Shown one piece after another: positions 52,872 to 62,300 of a stretch of DNA of 64,000 bases. Source of the stretch: JAUMBM01 sp964441755 (GTDB taxonomy: Bacteria; Bacteroidota; Bacteroidia; Chitinophagales; Saprospiraceae); NCBI GenBank assembly GCA_964441755.1, contig CAYTVG010000002.1:124001-188000 (forward strand), in the 5' to 3' direction. Positions within the stretch are counted from its first letter, which is position 1. Each line of letters opens with the position of its first letter. The notes under the pieces were generated by a model. The model was not told the origin of the DNA. It saw nothing but the letters and a program-made list of their open reading frames with translations, and did no database searches. A program made the position numbers and the translations under genes.

Positions 52872-55787
52872 TTACTTAATTTCCCATTCCGTCTGTTTGG
52901 TTTCACCCGCTGCCTCGACTTTGATGAGGTATTTACCAGGCATCAGGTAAATTTTTCCGTCATTAGCAGCTTTGGGTTGCTTGGGACGCTCATCCGGCTT
53001 GCGGTCTTTGTTGAGCCAATTGGTATAGGCTTCCAACTGGGCAGGATCAATGCTGCCGTCATAAGCCAGATAGTTGAGACCCGGCTTGGTTGCAGCCGAA
53101 AATGTCCTGAGTTCCTGTCCATCCCTGGTCTGTATGCGCACGCGCACATTGGCTGCTTCACGGGTGAAGACAGGAATTTCTGCTGACGCACCTGCTGCTT
53201 CGGCAAACCAGCTTTTGCGGCCCCAGTTGCTGCGGTAGCCCAGGGCAGGGATGCTGAACAAATGGAGCTTACTACCCAGCACTTCTTCGCTTAGAGACTG
53301 CAGCTCAGCTACGTCAGCCAGGTAAATTGAACGGCCATGCGTGCCTACAATGAGGTGCTTTTCGCGGGGATGTACCACCAGGTCGTGTATAGCCACTGCC
53401 GGCAGACCGTTGTCCATACCCATGAAAGTAGTTCCGTTGTCAAGACTCACATACAATCCGTGGTCGGTACCTACATACAACAGCCCTTTACGACCGGGAT
53501 CCTCCTTAATAACATTGACGGGCTCCTGCGGCAGATCAAGGCCTATGCGCGTCCACGTCTGACCGTAATCATCCGAACGATATACCATGGACGTGAAATT
53601 ATCCCAGCGATAACCATTAAGACTGACAAATACAGTCCCTTCCGCATGAGCACTGGCCTGTACGCGGGTGATCCAGTAGTTTTCGGGCAGGCCGTTGCTG
53701 ATATTGGTCCAGCTGTAACCACCGTCGCGGGAGCAATACACCAGCCCGTCGTCGGAGCCTGTGTACAGAAGGCCGAACCGCAGGGGCGACTCATGAATGG
53801 TTGTGAGCGTGCCGTAGGGCACATCTCCCTTTCTGCCTCCACGGGTAAGATCTGGCGAGATTGCCTGAAAATCATCTCCCTTGTTGAATGAGCGCATAAA
53901 CTTGTTGCTGCCCATATAGAGAATATCCGGCTGATGGACAGATAGATGGATAGGCGTCTGCCAATTCCAACGGTAGGGTTGTTCGCCCAGATCGTGCTTG
54001 GGTGTTATGAACTTACGATCGCCCGTGCGGGTGTTCATGCGGAAGTAGTTGCCAAACTGGAAACCGGTGTAAACAGTTTCGTTGTCGCGAGGATCAATGG
54101 CAATCTGCATACCGTCTCCGCCAATGAGTTCCTTGTATGGATACTGCCCTTCCTGTAGCCAGCCATTATTGTAAGTGTATTGATGTGAGCCCATCCATAC
54201 ACCATTATCCTGCAGGCCTCCATAGATGCGGTAGGGTGTAGCCATGTCAACGGCTACAGCGTAAAACTGGCCAAGAGGTATAGAGTTGCACTTAATCCAT
54301 GTCTTACCATCGTCGTATGAAATATTGATACCACCATCATTGCCGAGAATCAGGTGTCCGGGGCGCTGGGGATTGACCCAGAGCGCGTGGTGGTCAACGT
54401 GGACGTTATTGCCATTAATGCCTGTCCAGGATTTACCGCCATCATCGCTGCGCAATACAGGCACGCCAAAAGTGTATATCTTGTCGGGCTGGTTGGGCTT
54501 TGCCCGCACCTGACCAAAGTAGTAGCCGTAGGTAAAGTATATATCGTTGAGGTAGTCGTCATGGGTTCGCTTCCACGTTTTGCCCTGATCATCAGAGCGA
54601 TAAATTTCGAGGCCGACAATAGCCGTTTCGAACAACTGGCTGTTGGCATCTTCATTGTAGCTTGCCAGCACAGCCGGGCTTATACGGCCGGAAGCAACTT
54701 CTTCCTTAATGCGGGCAGGCGTATAACGCGCGGGGAATCCATTGGCCTGCAGGTAATCGCGCAGTTGATAGACGGGAATTTTGGCAAAATCTTCTGCACT
54801 CATGCGGCGCAGTTGATCTTTAGTGAGCTTGTCTCCTTCATTCTCTCCTTCTTGGGCCGGCCGGCGGTTGTTGTTGTCAACAGCTGCATACAGAATGGTT
54901 TTTCCGTTGTCCGTGCTGGCAGCATCGAGGCCTATTCTGCCGACACCTTCTCCCGCCGGGAAACCGCTGTTGGCACCACTGATTTTGGTCCAGGTATTGC
55001 CGCCGTCCATACTTTTCCAAATGGCAGATCCCTGACCGGATTCCACGAAATTCCAGGCACGGCGCTCGCGTTCCCAGCTTGATGCATACAGAATATTTGG
55101 GTTGGCCGGATCGAGTACCATATCAACTGCACCTGCATTGGGATGGACGTACAGTGTTTGCTGCCAGGTCTTGCCGCCATCACTAGTCTTATAGATACCC
55201 CGTTCTGCATTGGGCGAATACAAGTGTCCCAGTGCCGCCACCCAGGCTACCTGCTTGTTAGTGGGATGGAGCAAAATCCGGCCAATGTGGTGGCTTTCGC
55301 CCAGACCACAGTATGTCCAGTTTTTTCCACCGTCTGAACTTTTATATACGCCCGCACCTGCGTAGGATGAGCGGCTTGAGTTGACCTCACCCGTTCCTAC
55401 CCAAAGAATATTGTTGGTCCAGTCAACGGCAATATCTCCGATGGTCATGACGGCCTCATTGTCAAAGAGAGGCTCAAAGCTGGTGCCGTTGTTGGTGGTG
55501 CGCCACAACCCGCCGGATGCGTAGGCGACATAAAAATGTGTGGGGTCTTTGGGCCACACATCAATGTCTACCACACGCCCACTCATGATGGTAGGGCCTA
55601 CATTGGTAAAGTGGATGTTGTTGATGATGGAAGACGCACTCAGTTGCTGCCGCTTCTCAAAGGCTTGCAGGCGCTCAGCAGCTGGTGTAGAAGGAGGTTG
55701 GGTGAGATCCTGTGCGTTCCCCAGCCAACAGCTCAGCCCCAGAATGGCAGTGAGCAGATAGCGAATCGACATGGTCATGATTTTCAC
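52872..55787 (-). CDS. Large secreted BNR/Asp-box propeller protein (sortilin/VPS10-like)
   Basis: A 971-residue exported protein with a signal peptide ending LGNAQ; adjacent in-frame ATGs at 55778 and 55772 are possible starts. It contains many Asp-box (BNR) motifs of the S-x-D-G-G-x-x-W type: YKSSDGGKNW, YKTSDGGKTW, WKSMDGGNTW, YRSDDQGKTW, LRSDDGGKSW, INISYDDGKTW, YCSRDGGYSW and YRSDDYGQTW. The order is consistent with two large propellers like those of VPS10-domain proteins. Residues about 300-390 form a helical insert rich in charged residues. The last 120 residues are not propeller-like and carry no T9SS sorting signal. Members are often called glycosyl hydrolases, but I see no proven catalytic residues, so a binding role is equally likely. 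Confidence 0.85.
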   Translation of the reverse strand: MKIMTMSIRYLLTAILGLSCWLGNAQDLTQPPSTPAAERLQAFEKRQQLSASSIINNIHFTNVGPTIMSGRVVDIDVWPKDPTHFYVAYASGGLWRTTNNGTSFEPLFDNEAVMTIGDIAVDWTNNILWVGTGEVNSSRSSYAGAGVYKSSDGGKNWTYCGLGESHHIGRILLHPTNKQVAWVAALGHLYSPNAERGIYKTSDGGKTWQQTLYVHPNAGAVDMVLDPANPNILYASSWERERRAWNFVESGQGSAIWKSMDGGNTWTKISGANSGFPAGEGVGRIGLDAASTDNGKTILYAAVDNNNRRPAQEGENEGDKLTKDQLRRMSAEDFAKIPVYQLRDYLQANGFPARYTPARIKEEVASGRISPAVLASYNEDANSQLFETAIVGLEIYRSDDQGKTWKRTHDDYLNDIYFTYGYYFGQVRAKPNQPDKIYTFGVPVLRSDDGGKSWTGINGNNVHVDHHALWVNPQRPGHLILGNDGGINISYDDGKTWIKCNSIPLGQFYAVAVDMATPYRIYGGLQDNGVWMGSHQYTYNNGWLQEGQYPYKELIGGDGMQIAIDPRDNETVYTGFQFGNYFRMNTRTGDRKFITPKHDLGEQPYRWNWQTPIHLSVHQPDILYMGSNKFMRSFNKGDDFQAISPDLTRGGRKGDVPYGTLTTIHESPLRFGLLYTGSDDGLVYCSRDGGYSWTNISNGLPENYWITRVQASAHAEGTVFVSLNGYRWDNFTSMVYRSDDYGQTWTRIGLDLPQEPVNVIKEDPGRKGLLYVGTDHGLYVSLDNGTTFMGMDNGLPAVAIHDLVVHPREKHLIVGTHGRSIYLADVAELQSLSEEVLGSKLHLFSIPALGYRSNWGRKSWFAEAAGASAEIPVFTREAANVRVRIQTRDGQELRTFSAATKPGLNYLAYDGSIDPAQLEAYTNWLNKDRKPDERPKQPKAANDGKIYLMPGKYLIKVEAAGETKQTEWEIK

Positions 55788-55829
55788 TCTTTATCAGATA
55801 AAATAATGTAAAGTCCGGTTGTCTGTAAG

Positions 55830-56399
55830 CTATCGGAGCAGCAGCATGGTTACCATGGCCGCTATGATCAGGAAGACAACCACCCATAGCATGAAACCGC
55901 CATTGCGGTATTTTTCGTACAAATAGGTACCCGCTTCCAGCCATTCCATCTTTTTGCCCAGCCGTTCAACTACCAGCAGCAGGTACTTGCGTTCAAACAA
56001 CTGCTCGTTGCCGTGCCGCCGCAAGATCAGGTATTCGTCATCGAGAAAGGCCAGTTCATAAATGATTCCTTCCTGTATGCTTTCCCCAAATTGTAGCTTA
56101 TTGCCCAATGCACGCCATTCACCGGCAATAAATCTGCCATTTTCAGCATATATATACTCGTTTTCAGCATTGAAAATGTGCAGATTAACATGCTGGTACC
56201 GGTCGTCGTCGCGGATCTCAATGTAGTGCTTTCCTTCGTAGAATTGCTTTTCACGCAGATCCTCGCTGTGTTGTCGAATCCGGGGCAGTATGGCATCAAA
56301 AAAATCGTCCAGTGAGTTGGCCTGTGGCAACTCAACCTGTAGCGCTTGGGTCAATGATTCCAGTAGCTTATTTTCCAAATCAGCCAAATTTTTGCGCAT
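55830..56399 (-). CDS. Protein of unknown function with C-terminal membrane anchor
   Basis: A 189-residue protein when started at 56399 (MRKNLADLENKLLESLT); the ORF from 56420 adds seven residues. The soluble part is a mixed helical/beta domain (YIEIRDDDRYQHVNLHIFNAENEYIYA). A single hydrophobic helix at the end (GGFMLWVVVFLIIAAMVTML) would anchor it as a tail-anchored protein with the domain in the cytoplasm. No family is recognised. It lies upstream of the BNR protein gene in the same direction, 42 bp away, so the two may be co-transcribed. Confidence 0.6.
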   Translation of the reverse strand: MRKNLADLENKLLESLTQALQVELPQANSLDDFFDAILPRIRQHSEDLREKQFYEGKHYIEIRDDDRYQHVNLHIFNAENEYIYAENGRFIAGEWRALGNKLQFGESIQEGIIYELAFLDDEYLILRRHGNEQLFERKYLLLVVERLGKKMEWLEAGTYLYEKYRNGGFMLWVVVFLIIAAMVTMLLLR

Positions 56400-56522
56400 A
56401 AATGACAATATCCTGAGCAATGCGTAATTGACCAGGATATTGCAGTAATAGTGCAGGCCGGGAGCTGTCCCTGCGCCTGTTCCGTCATGCGGGCATGAAG
56501 TTACAATTATTCCGCTAATTCA

Positions 56523-57014
56523 TCAAGAAACAGGCGTTTTCTTAGTCCACTCACTGCGTGGCCGAAAATATTTGCTGTTGACGACCAACAGGCCAAATGA
56601 TTCTCCATCCTCTTTTTCCTGCTTGGCATGGTGTGCACCGTGTGCCCGCAGGATGGCGCGGCTGTAGCGGTTGTCCAGTTGTCTGAACCACTTGAAGCGC
56701 TGGTGGATGTACACATCGTGGATGAGAAAGTAAATCAGACCGTAAATGGAAATACCAACGCCCACAAAGGTGAGCGGGAACCAGCCGGGCTGTGAAAGAC
56801 CTACCATATAGCAGATGGCGCTGGGGATGGCAAATACAAGGAAAAAGAGGTCATTTTTCTCAAAAAACCCAGCTTTTTCATGATGTGGCTTGTGATGGTC
56901 GGCATGCCAGTTCCACAAAAAACCATGCATGACGTATTTGTGCGCAAACCAGGCCACAAATTCCATGGCAAGTACAGATCCTAATGTGATACCCGAATAC
57001 AGCAGGAAATTCAT
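56523..57014 (-). CDS. crtZ: Beta-carotene hydroxylase
   Basis: A 163-residue membrane di-iron hydroxylase converting beta-carotene to zeaxanthin. The start at 57014 gives MNFLLYSGITLGSVLAMEFV; the longer ORF from 57299 runs through 95 unrelated residues. The histidine motifs are complete: His25 and His30 (HKYVMH), His37/40/41/44/45 (HADHHKPHH), HDVYIH and HGAHH. Four hydrophobic segments are present. It suggests a pigmented organism, but no other carotenoid gene is in the window. It is alone between the gene at 55830-56399 and the esterase gene. Confidence 0.93.
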   Translation of the reverse strand: MNFLLYSGITLGSVLAMEFVAWFAHKYVMHGFLWNWHADHHKPHHEKAGFFEKNDLFFLVFAIPSAICYMVGLSQPGWFPLTFVGVGISIYGLIYFLIHDVYIHQRFKWFRQLDNRYSRAILRAHGAHHAKQEKEDGESFGLLVVNSKYFRPRSEWTKKTPVS

Positions 57015-57168
57015 AGACAGATTATTTTTACTTTTGGGCGGAGCAGAGTGCTGGCTACGCATCTGCTTGCCTGCTTCGTATATACTACTCTTTCGCAGTC
57101 TGCAACCCAATACCTCAATAACGAAACAGCCGGTAGATTGTTTATTATTGCAGCCTGCTCTTCCGTAA

Positions 57169-58293
57169 TTATTGGACCAAAATGCTGCCTGCCCAACGCT
57201 CACCTCCGGTAGCAACAGCTTGCAGGTAGTAGAGACCAGGCGCAGGCAGGGGGTCAATCTGCGTAAAAGGCGCCGGTAAACAATGTTGACGGCGTACAAG
57301 CTGCCCCTGGCTGTTGTAGATTGCCAACATTGCCGGCTGTGTAAGGGGCCAATCTAAACGAATCGGTCCGTTGGTCGGATTGGGGCTTGCCAGCAGTGTC
57401 TGTACCTGTGTACTGTGTCGGGAAAGGCTGCTGATAGTACCGGAAAGGTCGTATTGGCTGAAAAAGCGCCATATTTCCCGGCTGGCACTTATGTCGCGGT
57501 TGGTGTTGCCAATACCGGAGAGTCCCGAACTTCCGGGCCATGTATGTCCGCCGCCGACTATGCGGAGATGCTCCAGACTGCTGCCGTTGCTGCAGGGTGT
57601 ATAGAGTTGTTTTTCAACGTAAGAGCCTTCGCTTACAACATCAGGCAGGTTGCTTATGGTCGCTGCTGCCGGGCAACCATTGTTGTTGCGCCAAAATTGT
57701 ATTACCTCCGGGACGGGTAGTATGCTGTTGCTGCCGGCATAGGGGACGACGGCGTCTGCAGTGCCGTGGATATTAAGTACGGGTATCGCTCTGCCCGGTG
57801 TACAACTGTTGAAGGTGGCAGCAGTCATGCTGCCGGTGACAGAGGCGATGGCGGCAATTTTGTTGCTCAGCTCGCAGGCAAGGCGGTAACTCATAAATCC
57901 TCCATTGGACATACCACAGGCGTACACGCGCTGTTGGTTGATGAGCCAGGAAGCCGACAGGCTGTCGATAAGGGTCTCAATAAAGTTGACATCATCGGTA
58001 GCTGCTGTCGTAAAGCCGACATTCCAGCTGAAATTGATGCCATTGGGGTAGCAGACTATGAAATTTTCTTCTTCCGCAACGCTGTTCATACCCGAATACC
58101 CCATGATCCCCTGAGCTGTCTGGGTAAAACCGTGTAATACAAAAACAACGGGCCATCCGCCTGCCGGGGGCTCTTGCTGGGGTATGTATACCAGGCCACT
58201 GCGTTGCAGCCCGTCATGCAGAAAACTAACATTTATCTGTGCATTGGTCACAAGACAGTTGAGCAGCAGAAAAAGGAGAAGTATGTGTTTCAT
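57169..58293 (-). CDS. T9SS-secreted poly(3-hydroxybutyrate) depolymerase / esterase-like protein
   Basis: A 374-residue secreted alpha/beta hydrolase of the PHB depolymerase/LpqC esterase type. After the signal peptide (ending NAQ), the catalytic domain has VVFVLHGFTQTAQ, a nucleophile Ser in ACGMSNGGFMSYRLA, an acid in NIHGTADAVVPY and the His in GGGHTWPG. The C-terminal 70 residues (LLASPNPTNGPIRLDWPLTQ ... GLYYLQAV) are a type A T9SS sorting domain. The enzyme probably cleaves an ester-linked polymer or feruloyl/acetyl-type esters outside the cell. The substrate is inferred. Confidence 0.87.
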   Translation of the reverse strand: MKHILLLFLLLNCLVTNAQINVSFLHDGLQRSGLVYIPQQEPPAGGWPVVFVLHGFTQTAQGIMGYSGMNSVAEEENFIVCYPNGINFSWNVGFTTAATDDVNFIETLIDSLSASWLINQQRVYACGMSNGGFMSYRLACELSNKIAAIASVTGSMTAATFNSCTPGRAIPVLNIHGTADAVVPYAGSNSILPVPEVIQFWRNNNGCPAAATISNLPDVVSEGSYVEKQLYTPCSNGSSLEHLRIVGGGHTWPGSSGLSGIGNTNRDISASREIWRFFSQYDLSGTISSLSRHSTQVQTLLASPNPTNGPIRLDWPLTQPAMLAIYNSQGQLVRRQHCLPAPFTQIDPLPAPGLYYLQAVATGGERWAGSILVQ

Positions 58294-58368
58294 GATGCTA
58301 TAGGTTACAAAACGATAAGAAGGGACTGTTGCATTGTTTTCTCCGGAAAAATCCTCTGCAGTAGTGGC

Positions 58369-59004
58369 TTAGGCTGGTTTACTGCCCCTGACCTGAGCTG
58401 CCAGTTCAACCAGCCGCTTACTCGTCTCTGCCAGCTCGCCGAAGGCGATAATACCTTCGGGATGATCCCGCATGACCAGCAGTTTGCGCGACAGCAGATC
58501 GGTGGTGTCAAAAAGATTCATGATGCTGAAGGCCATCTGCGGGCTGCCGTAGGTGGCTTCGGGGGCTGTCGTCGGGTAGTTGTCCAGTAGTGAGGCCCAC
58601 ATCGGGTAGTGGTGCACGTGAATCACAGCCATCGCTTCCGGGCAGCGCAGATAAACAGCCGCATGGCTCATACTTTCAGAAGAAGCGATAACAGGCCCGG
58701 CGCAATAAAGTTGATTGCCGGCTATGTCTACAGCCGTGACAAGCGCAAAATGCGCTGTCGTGAGCTGCGCTATGCCTCCGGTCGCCGACCCGCTGATGAT
58801 AAATTCATGGCTACCCGGTCGCAGGCGCTGACTGATGTTGCCATAGCCAATTCCGTCGGGGAGTTGTCCGATGAGTCCGGCACCATATAGTAATTGTCGC
58901 GCTTCGATCAATGCCTGCAGCGCTGTATCATCAGCAACGGGTTCTGTCTGTTGCCAGACTGCCTGAAATTTTATGTAGCCTTCATCTGTCAGCGACATCG
59001 TCAT
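58369..59004 (-). CDS. Class II aldolase/adducin-family protein
   Basis: A 211-residue cytoplasmic protein of the class II aldolase/adducin fold. Recognisable blocks are GIGYGNISQRL (phosphate-binding region), the zinc-type histidines in AVIHVHHYP, and the acid in SSESMSHAAVYLRCPEA. Most enzymatic members have a third distant His; here the C-terminal part (MRDHPEGIIAFGELAETSKRL) has the usual HxEG-like motif at DHPEG. The substrate cannot be assigned; relatives are fuculose-phosphate aldolase and methylthioribulose dehydratase. Two close ATGs (59004 and 58998) are possible starts. Confidence 0.82.
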   Translation of the reverse strand: MTMSLTDEGYIKFQAVWQQTEPVADDTALQALIEARQLLYGAGLIGQLPDGIGYGNISQRLRPGSHEFIISGSATGGIAQLTTAHFALVTAVDIAGNQLYCAGPVIASSESMSHAAVYLRCPEAMAVIHVHHYPMWASLLDNYPTTAPEATYGSPQMAFSIMNLFDTTDLLSRKLLVMRDHPEGIIAFGELAETSKRLVELAAQVRGSKPA

Positions 59005-59209
59005 CTTTTTTTGACACAGATAAAATAAACCTAAAGAAACGAAAGTTTTATGGGAAGTGGTTGGGGTTTTGGGTATAGATCACTCATCATGCTTTTGCAT
59101 AGACAGCATCGGGCTGTTCAGGCCGGAAGCATGCAGATGTGTATACCTGCAAGCCTGCGGACTGCGTGTACGGGTATTTACTGTCGGAGACTGAATGTTG
59201 TTTTTATGT

Positions 59210-59247
59210 TTTTTTAGAATCACAGCCGGTACCGGCTGGCTAAAAAA
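59210..59247. terminator. Weak terminator-like hairpin
   Basis: Stem CAGCCGG / CCGGCTG with outer TTTTTTAG / CTAAAAAA. It lies between divergent genes. The gap 59005-59315 otherwise holds only copy 7 of the dispersed element. Confidence 0.35.
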
Positions 59248-59306
59248 GGTAAAATCCCTGAAAATCAACATTTCGGCAGACCTGAGAGAATCCCGCACTC
59301 GCGCTG
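59241..59306 (+). repeat. Dispersed upstream element, copy 7
   Basis: Contains AACATTTCGGCAGACCTGAG, then AGAATCCCGCACTCGCGCTG, aligning with copy 5. It ends 9 bp before the first possible ATG (59316) and 27 bp before the second (59334) of the giant WD40 gene, and points toward it. Confidence 0.45.
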
Positions 59307-59315
59307 AATTTTAGT

Positions 59316-62300
59316 ATGGCAAATTATTTCACTATGAACTCGTATACTAAACAAAACGGCAGCAGCTTGCGGCCTTGGCTGCAAGGCGGACTTATATGGC
59401 TGCTGATGATTTTTACCTTAACAGCTAAGGCCCATACTCCCTATCAGCTGCCGACTATTCTACAGTCGGCCAGCGCCTGGTCGCCTGACGGGCGGCAGCT
59501 TGCTGCAGCCATGATAGACGGGCGTCTTCTCATTGTGGAGCAGGGAAAAGATGAGCCGCTTTGGCTGTTGGAGGATTTCTCAGACGAGGCGCTGCTGTCT
59601 GTGAGTTGGTCTCCGGATGGCCGTCAACTGGCTGTAGGCACGCAGCGAGGGGTAGATGTGTGGAGCGTAGATAATCGCTCGCTGACCTTTCAGCTTTCGC
59701 AGGATGATTATGTAAGATCGGTAAGCTGGTCGCCTGATGGCAAGCTGCTGGCAGCCGGGTCTGACGATAACCAGACCTGGCTTTGGAACGTGGGCAGTCG
59801 GGAAGTGGTGTACAAACTGAAGGGACATCAGGATTGGGTGCGCAGTGTGGGCTTTTCTCCTGACGGAAAATGGGTCGCTTCGGCTTCGGATGATGGCAGC
59901 GCCATCATCTATGACGTAGCCAGCGGCAGCATTCATCAGCTGTTGGATGGTCATACCGACTACGTGCGTGCATTGGCCTGGGCGCCTTCCGGGCAGCAAC
60001 TGGTGACGGTTGCTGATGATCGTCTGGGCATTATTTGGGACGCTGCAACGGGTAATCAGTTGGGGCAGCTTACCGATGGTCACGGGGAGTCGTGGATCAT
60101 GGCGGTCAGCTGGTCACCGGACGGTCGCTATATTGCGTCCGGAGATCAGACGGGACTTGTAAGACTTTGGAATGCTACGACGCAGGAGAAGCTCAACAGC
60201 TTTTCGGCTGGTGATTTTATCATACATCTCTGTTGGTCAACTGACAGCCGCCTGTTGTCAGTTGCCGGACAGACGGAAGATATTGCCTGCTACAGACCTG
60301 ATGGTACCAAGGCAGTAAGCTGGCAGATCCCACCCTCACCCATAGAGGAAGAGGAGGAAGTCAATTTTGCGGACGAGATGGAGGAAGATGGTGGTGGGGT
60401 GCAGCAAATAGCTGTTGCCTGGTCGCCCGACAGCCGCCAGCTGGCGGTAGCCATGGCGGATGGCCGTGTGGGGATTTTTACAAAAAACCAGCCCGAGCCC
60501 CGCTGGCTGGTGGAGGCTTCCGGCCAGGTGACTTTTTTTACCCTGGCCTGGTCGCCGGATGGCCGCCGCCTGGCGGGCGGTTACCAACAGGGAGTTATCA
60601 TCTGGGAGGCGAGCAGTGGTACAGAAGTGGCCAGCCTCGAGCAGGACGATTATGTCCGCGGTATCGCCTGGTCGCCGGATGGCCGCCGGCTGGCAGCTGC
60701 TTCGGATGATGGCCTCACCTGGGTCTGGCAAGTAGATCGCCGACAGCTACAGTTCAAGCTGGTGGCACATAGCGACTGGGTGCGGTCGGCTGTATGGTCA
60801 CCCAATGGCCGCCTGATTGCTACAGCTTCGGATGATACCACTGTACGGGTCTTTGACGCTGGCAGCGGAGCGCTTCGGCTTACGCTGGTCGGTCATTCAG
60901 ATTATGTGCGCGATCTTGCCTTTTCGGGCAATGGCAAAAAGCTGGTATCCGTAGGTGACGATGGCCAGACAATCATCTGGGATTCCAATAGTGGTGAAGA
61001 ATTGAATGTGTTTACGGAGGGTCACGAAAATTGGATTATGGCTGTTGATTGGTCCCGCAACGGACGGTTGATCGCTTCGGGGGATAACAGCGGGCGCGTA
61101 GTCATCAGAGATGCCAAGACGGGTAGGGTAGTACAACGCTTTGAGACAGGCGGTGCAGGTTTTGTCTATGATGTGGACTGGTCGCACGATAATCGCTCAC
61201 TGGCCGTGGGTGCTGCAAGTGAAGAAGTGGTTGTTTACGATCCCGCAGGGGAAGCTCAGTATCTATGGACAGTAGCTTCGGTGGCGATGCCATCTGTCAA
61301 CGAATCAGATGTGTATCAGACGGGGGTCAGCTGGAGTCCTGATGGCAATAAGCTGGCGCTTAGCCTGATCGACGGGCGTTTAGGGATTTTTGACAGACAA
61401 ACCGGCGATGTATCCTATGTACAGGAAAGCAATACGGCATTGAGCGTTCAGTGGTCTCCCGACGGACAGCAACTGGCTTTGGGTACCGATGCCAATGTTC
61501 AGGTATTGGATGGCAGTACGCTGGCAGTTTTGTTTACGCTGCCCCATTCCGATTATGTCCGGTCTGTCGCCTGGTCGCCTGACGGCAGCACGCTGGCGGC
61601 GGCAGGGGACGACAATATGGTGTCTTTGTGGGATGTGGCAACCAAAGAACTGCGGCGACAACTGGCAGGGCATACGGATTGGATCAGGGGGATCGCCTGG
61701 TCGCCGGATGGTACAAAGCTGGTCTCCTGCAGCGATGACGGTAAGCTCTTGGTATACAATGCTCAGACGGGTATCATTTTGCAGCGCCTTGAACAACATA
61801 CTGACTACGTGCGATCAGTTTGCTGGTCACCGGATGGCAGGCGGATTATTTCTACAGGGGATGATCAGCAGCTCATCGTCTGGGATGCAGCTACGGGCAC
61901 TTCGGTAGCGGCTTCACAGGGGGGGCACCAGAATTGGATTATGGCTTCTGCTTTTGATCGCAGTGGTGAGCGACTTATTAGCGGGGATAATGCGGGCATT
62001 GTTCAGTTTTGGGATGCTGCCGGCAATCCACAGGAGTTGGTCAATCTGGAAGGCATGTCTGTACTTGGGCTTGCTTTCTCACCGGACGGAAGTCTGTTTG
62101 CTACCGCTCAGGCTAGCCGCACCTTTTCCATCCGTAATCTTGAGGGTGTTGCTGTTAATAGCTGGGATATCGAGCCGGTTGCGATGGAAGAGGGTCAGGC
62201 AGAGGAAGAATTTGAATTTCAACAATACGATGCTGCCTGGTCGCCGGATGGCCGGCAGATTGCTGTGGCGGGGGATTGTGGTATTGTAGGTGTCTATCAG

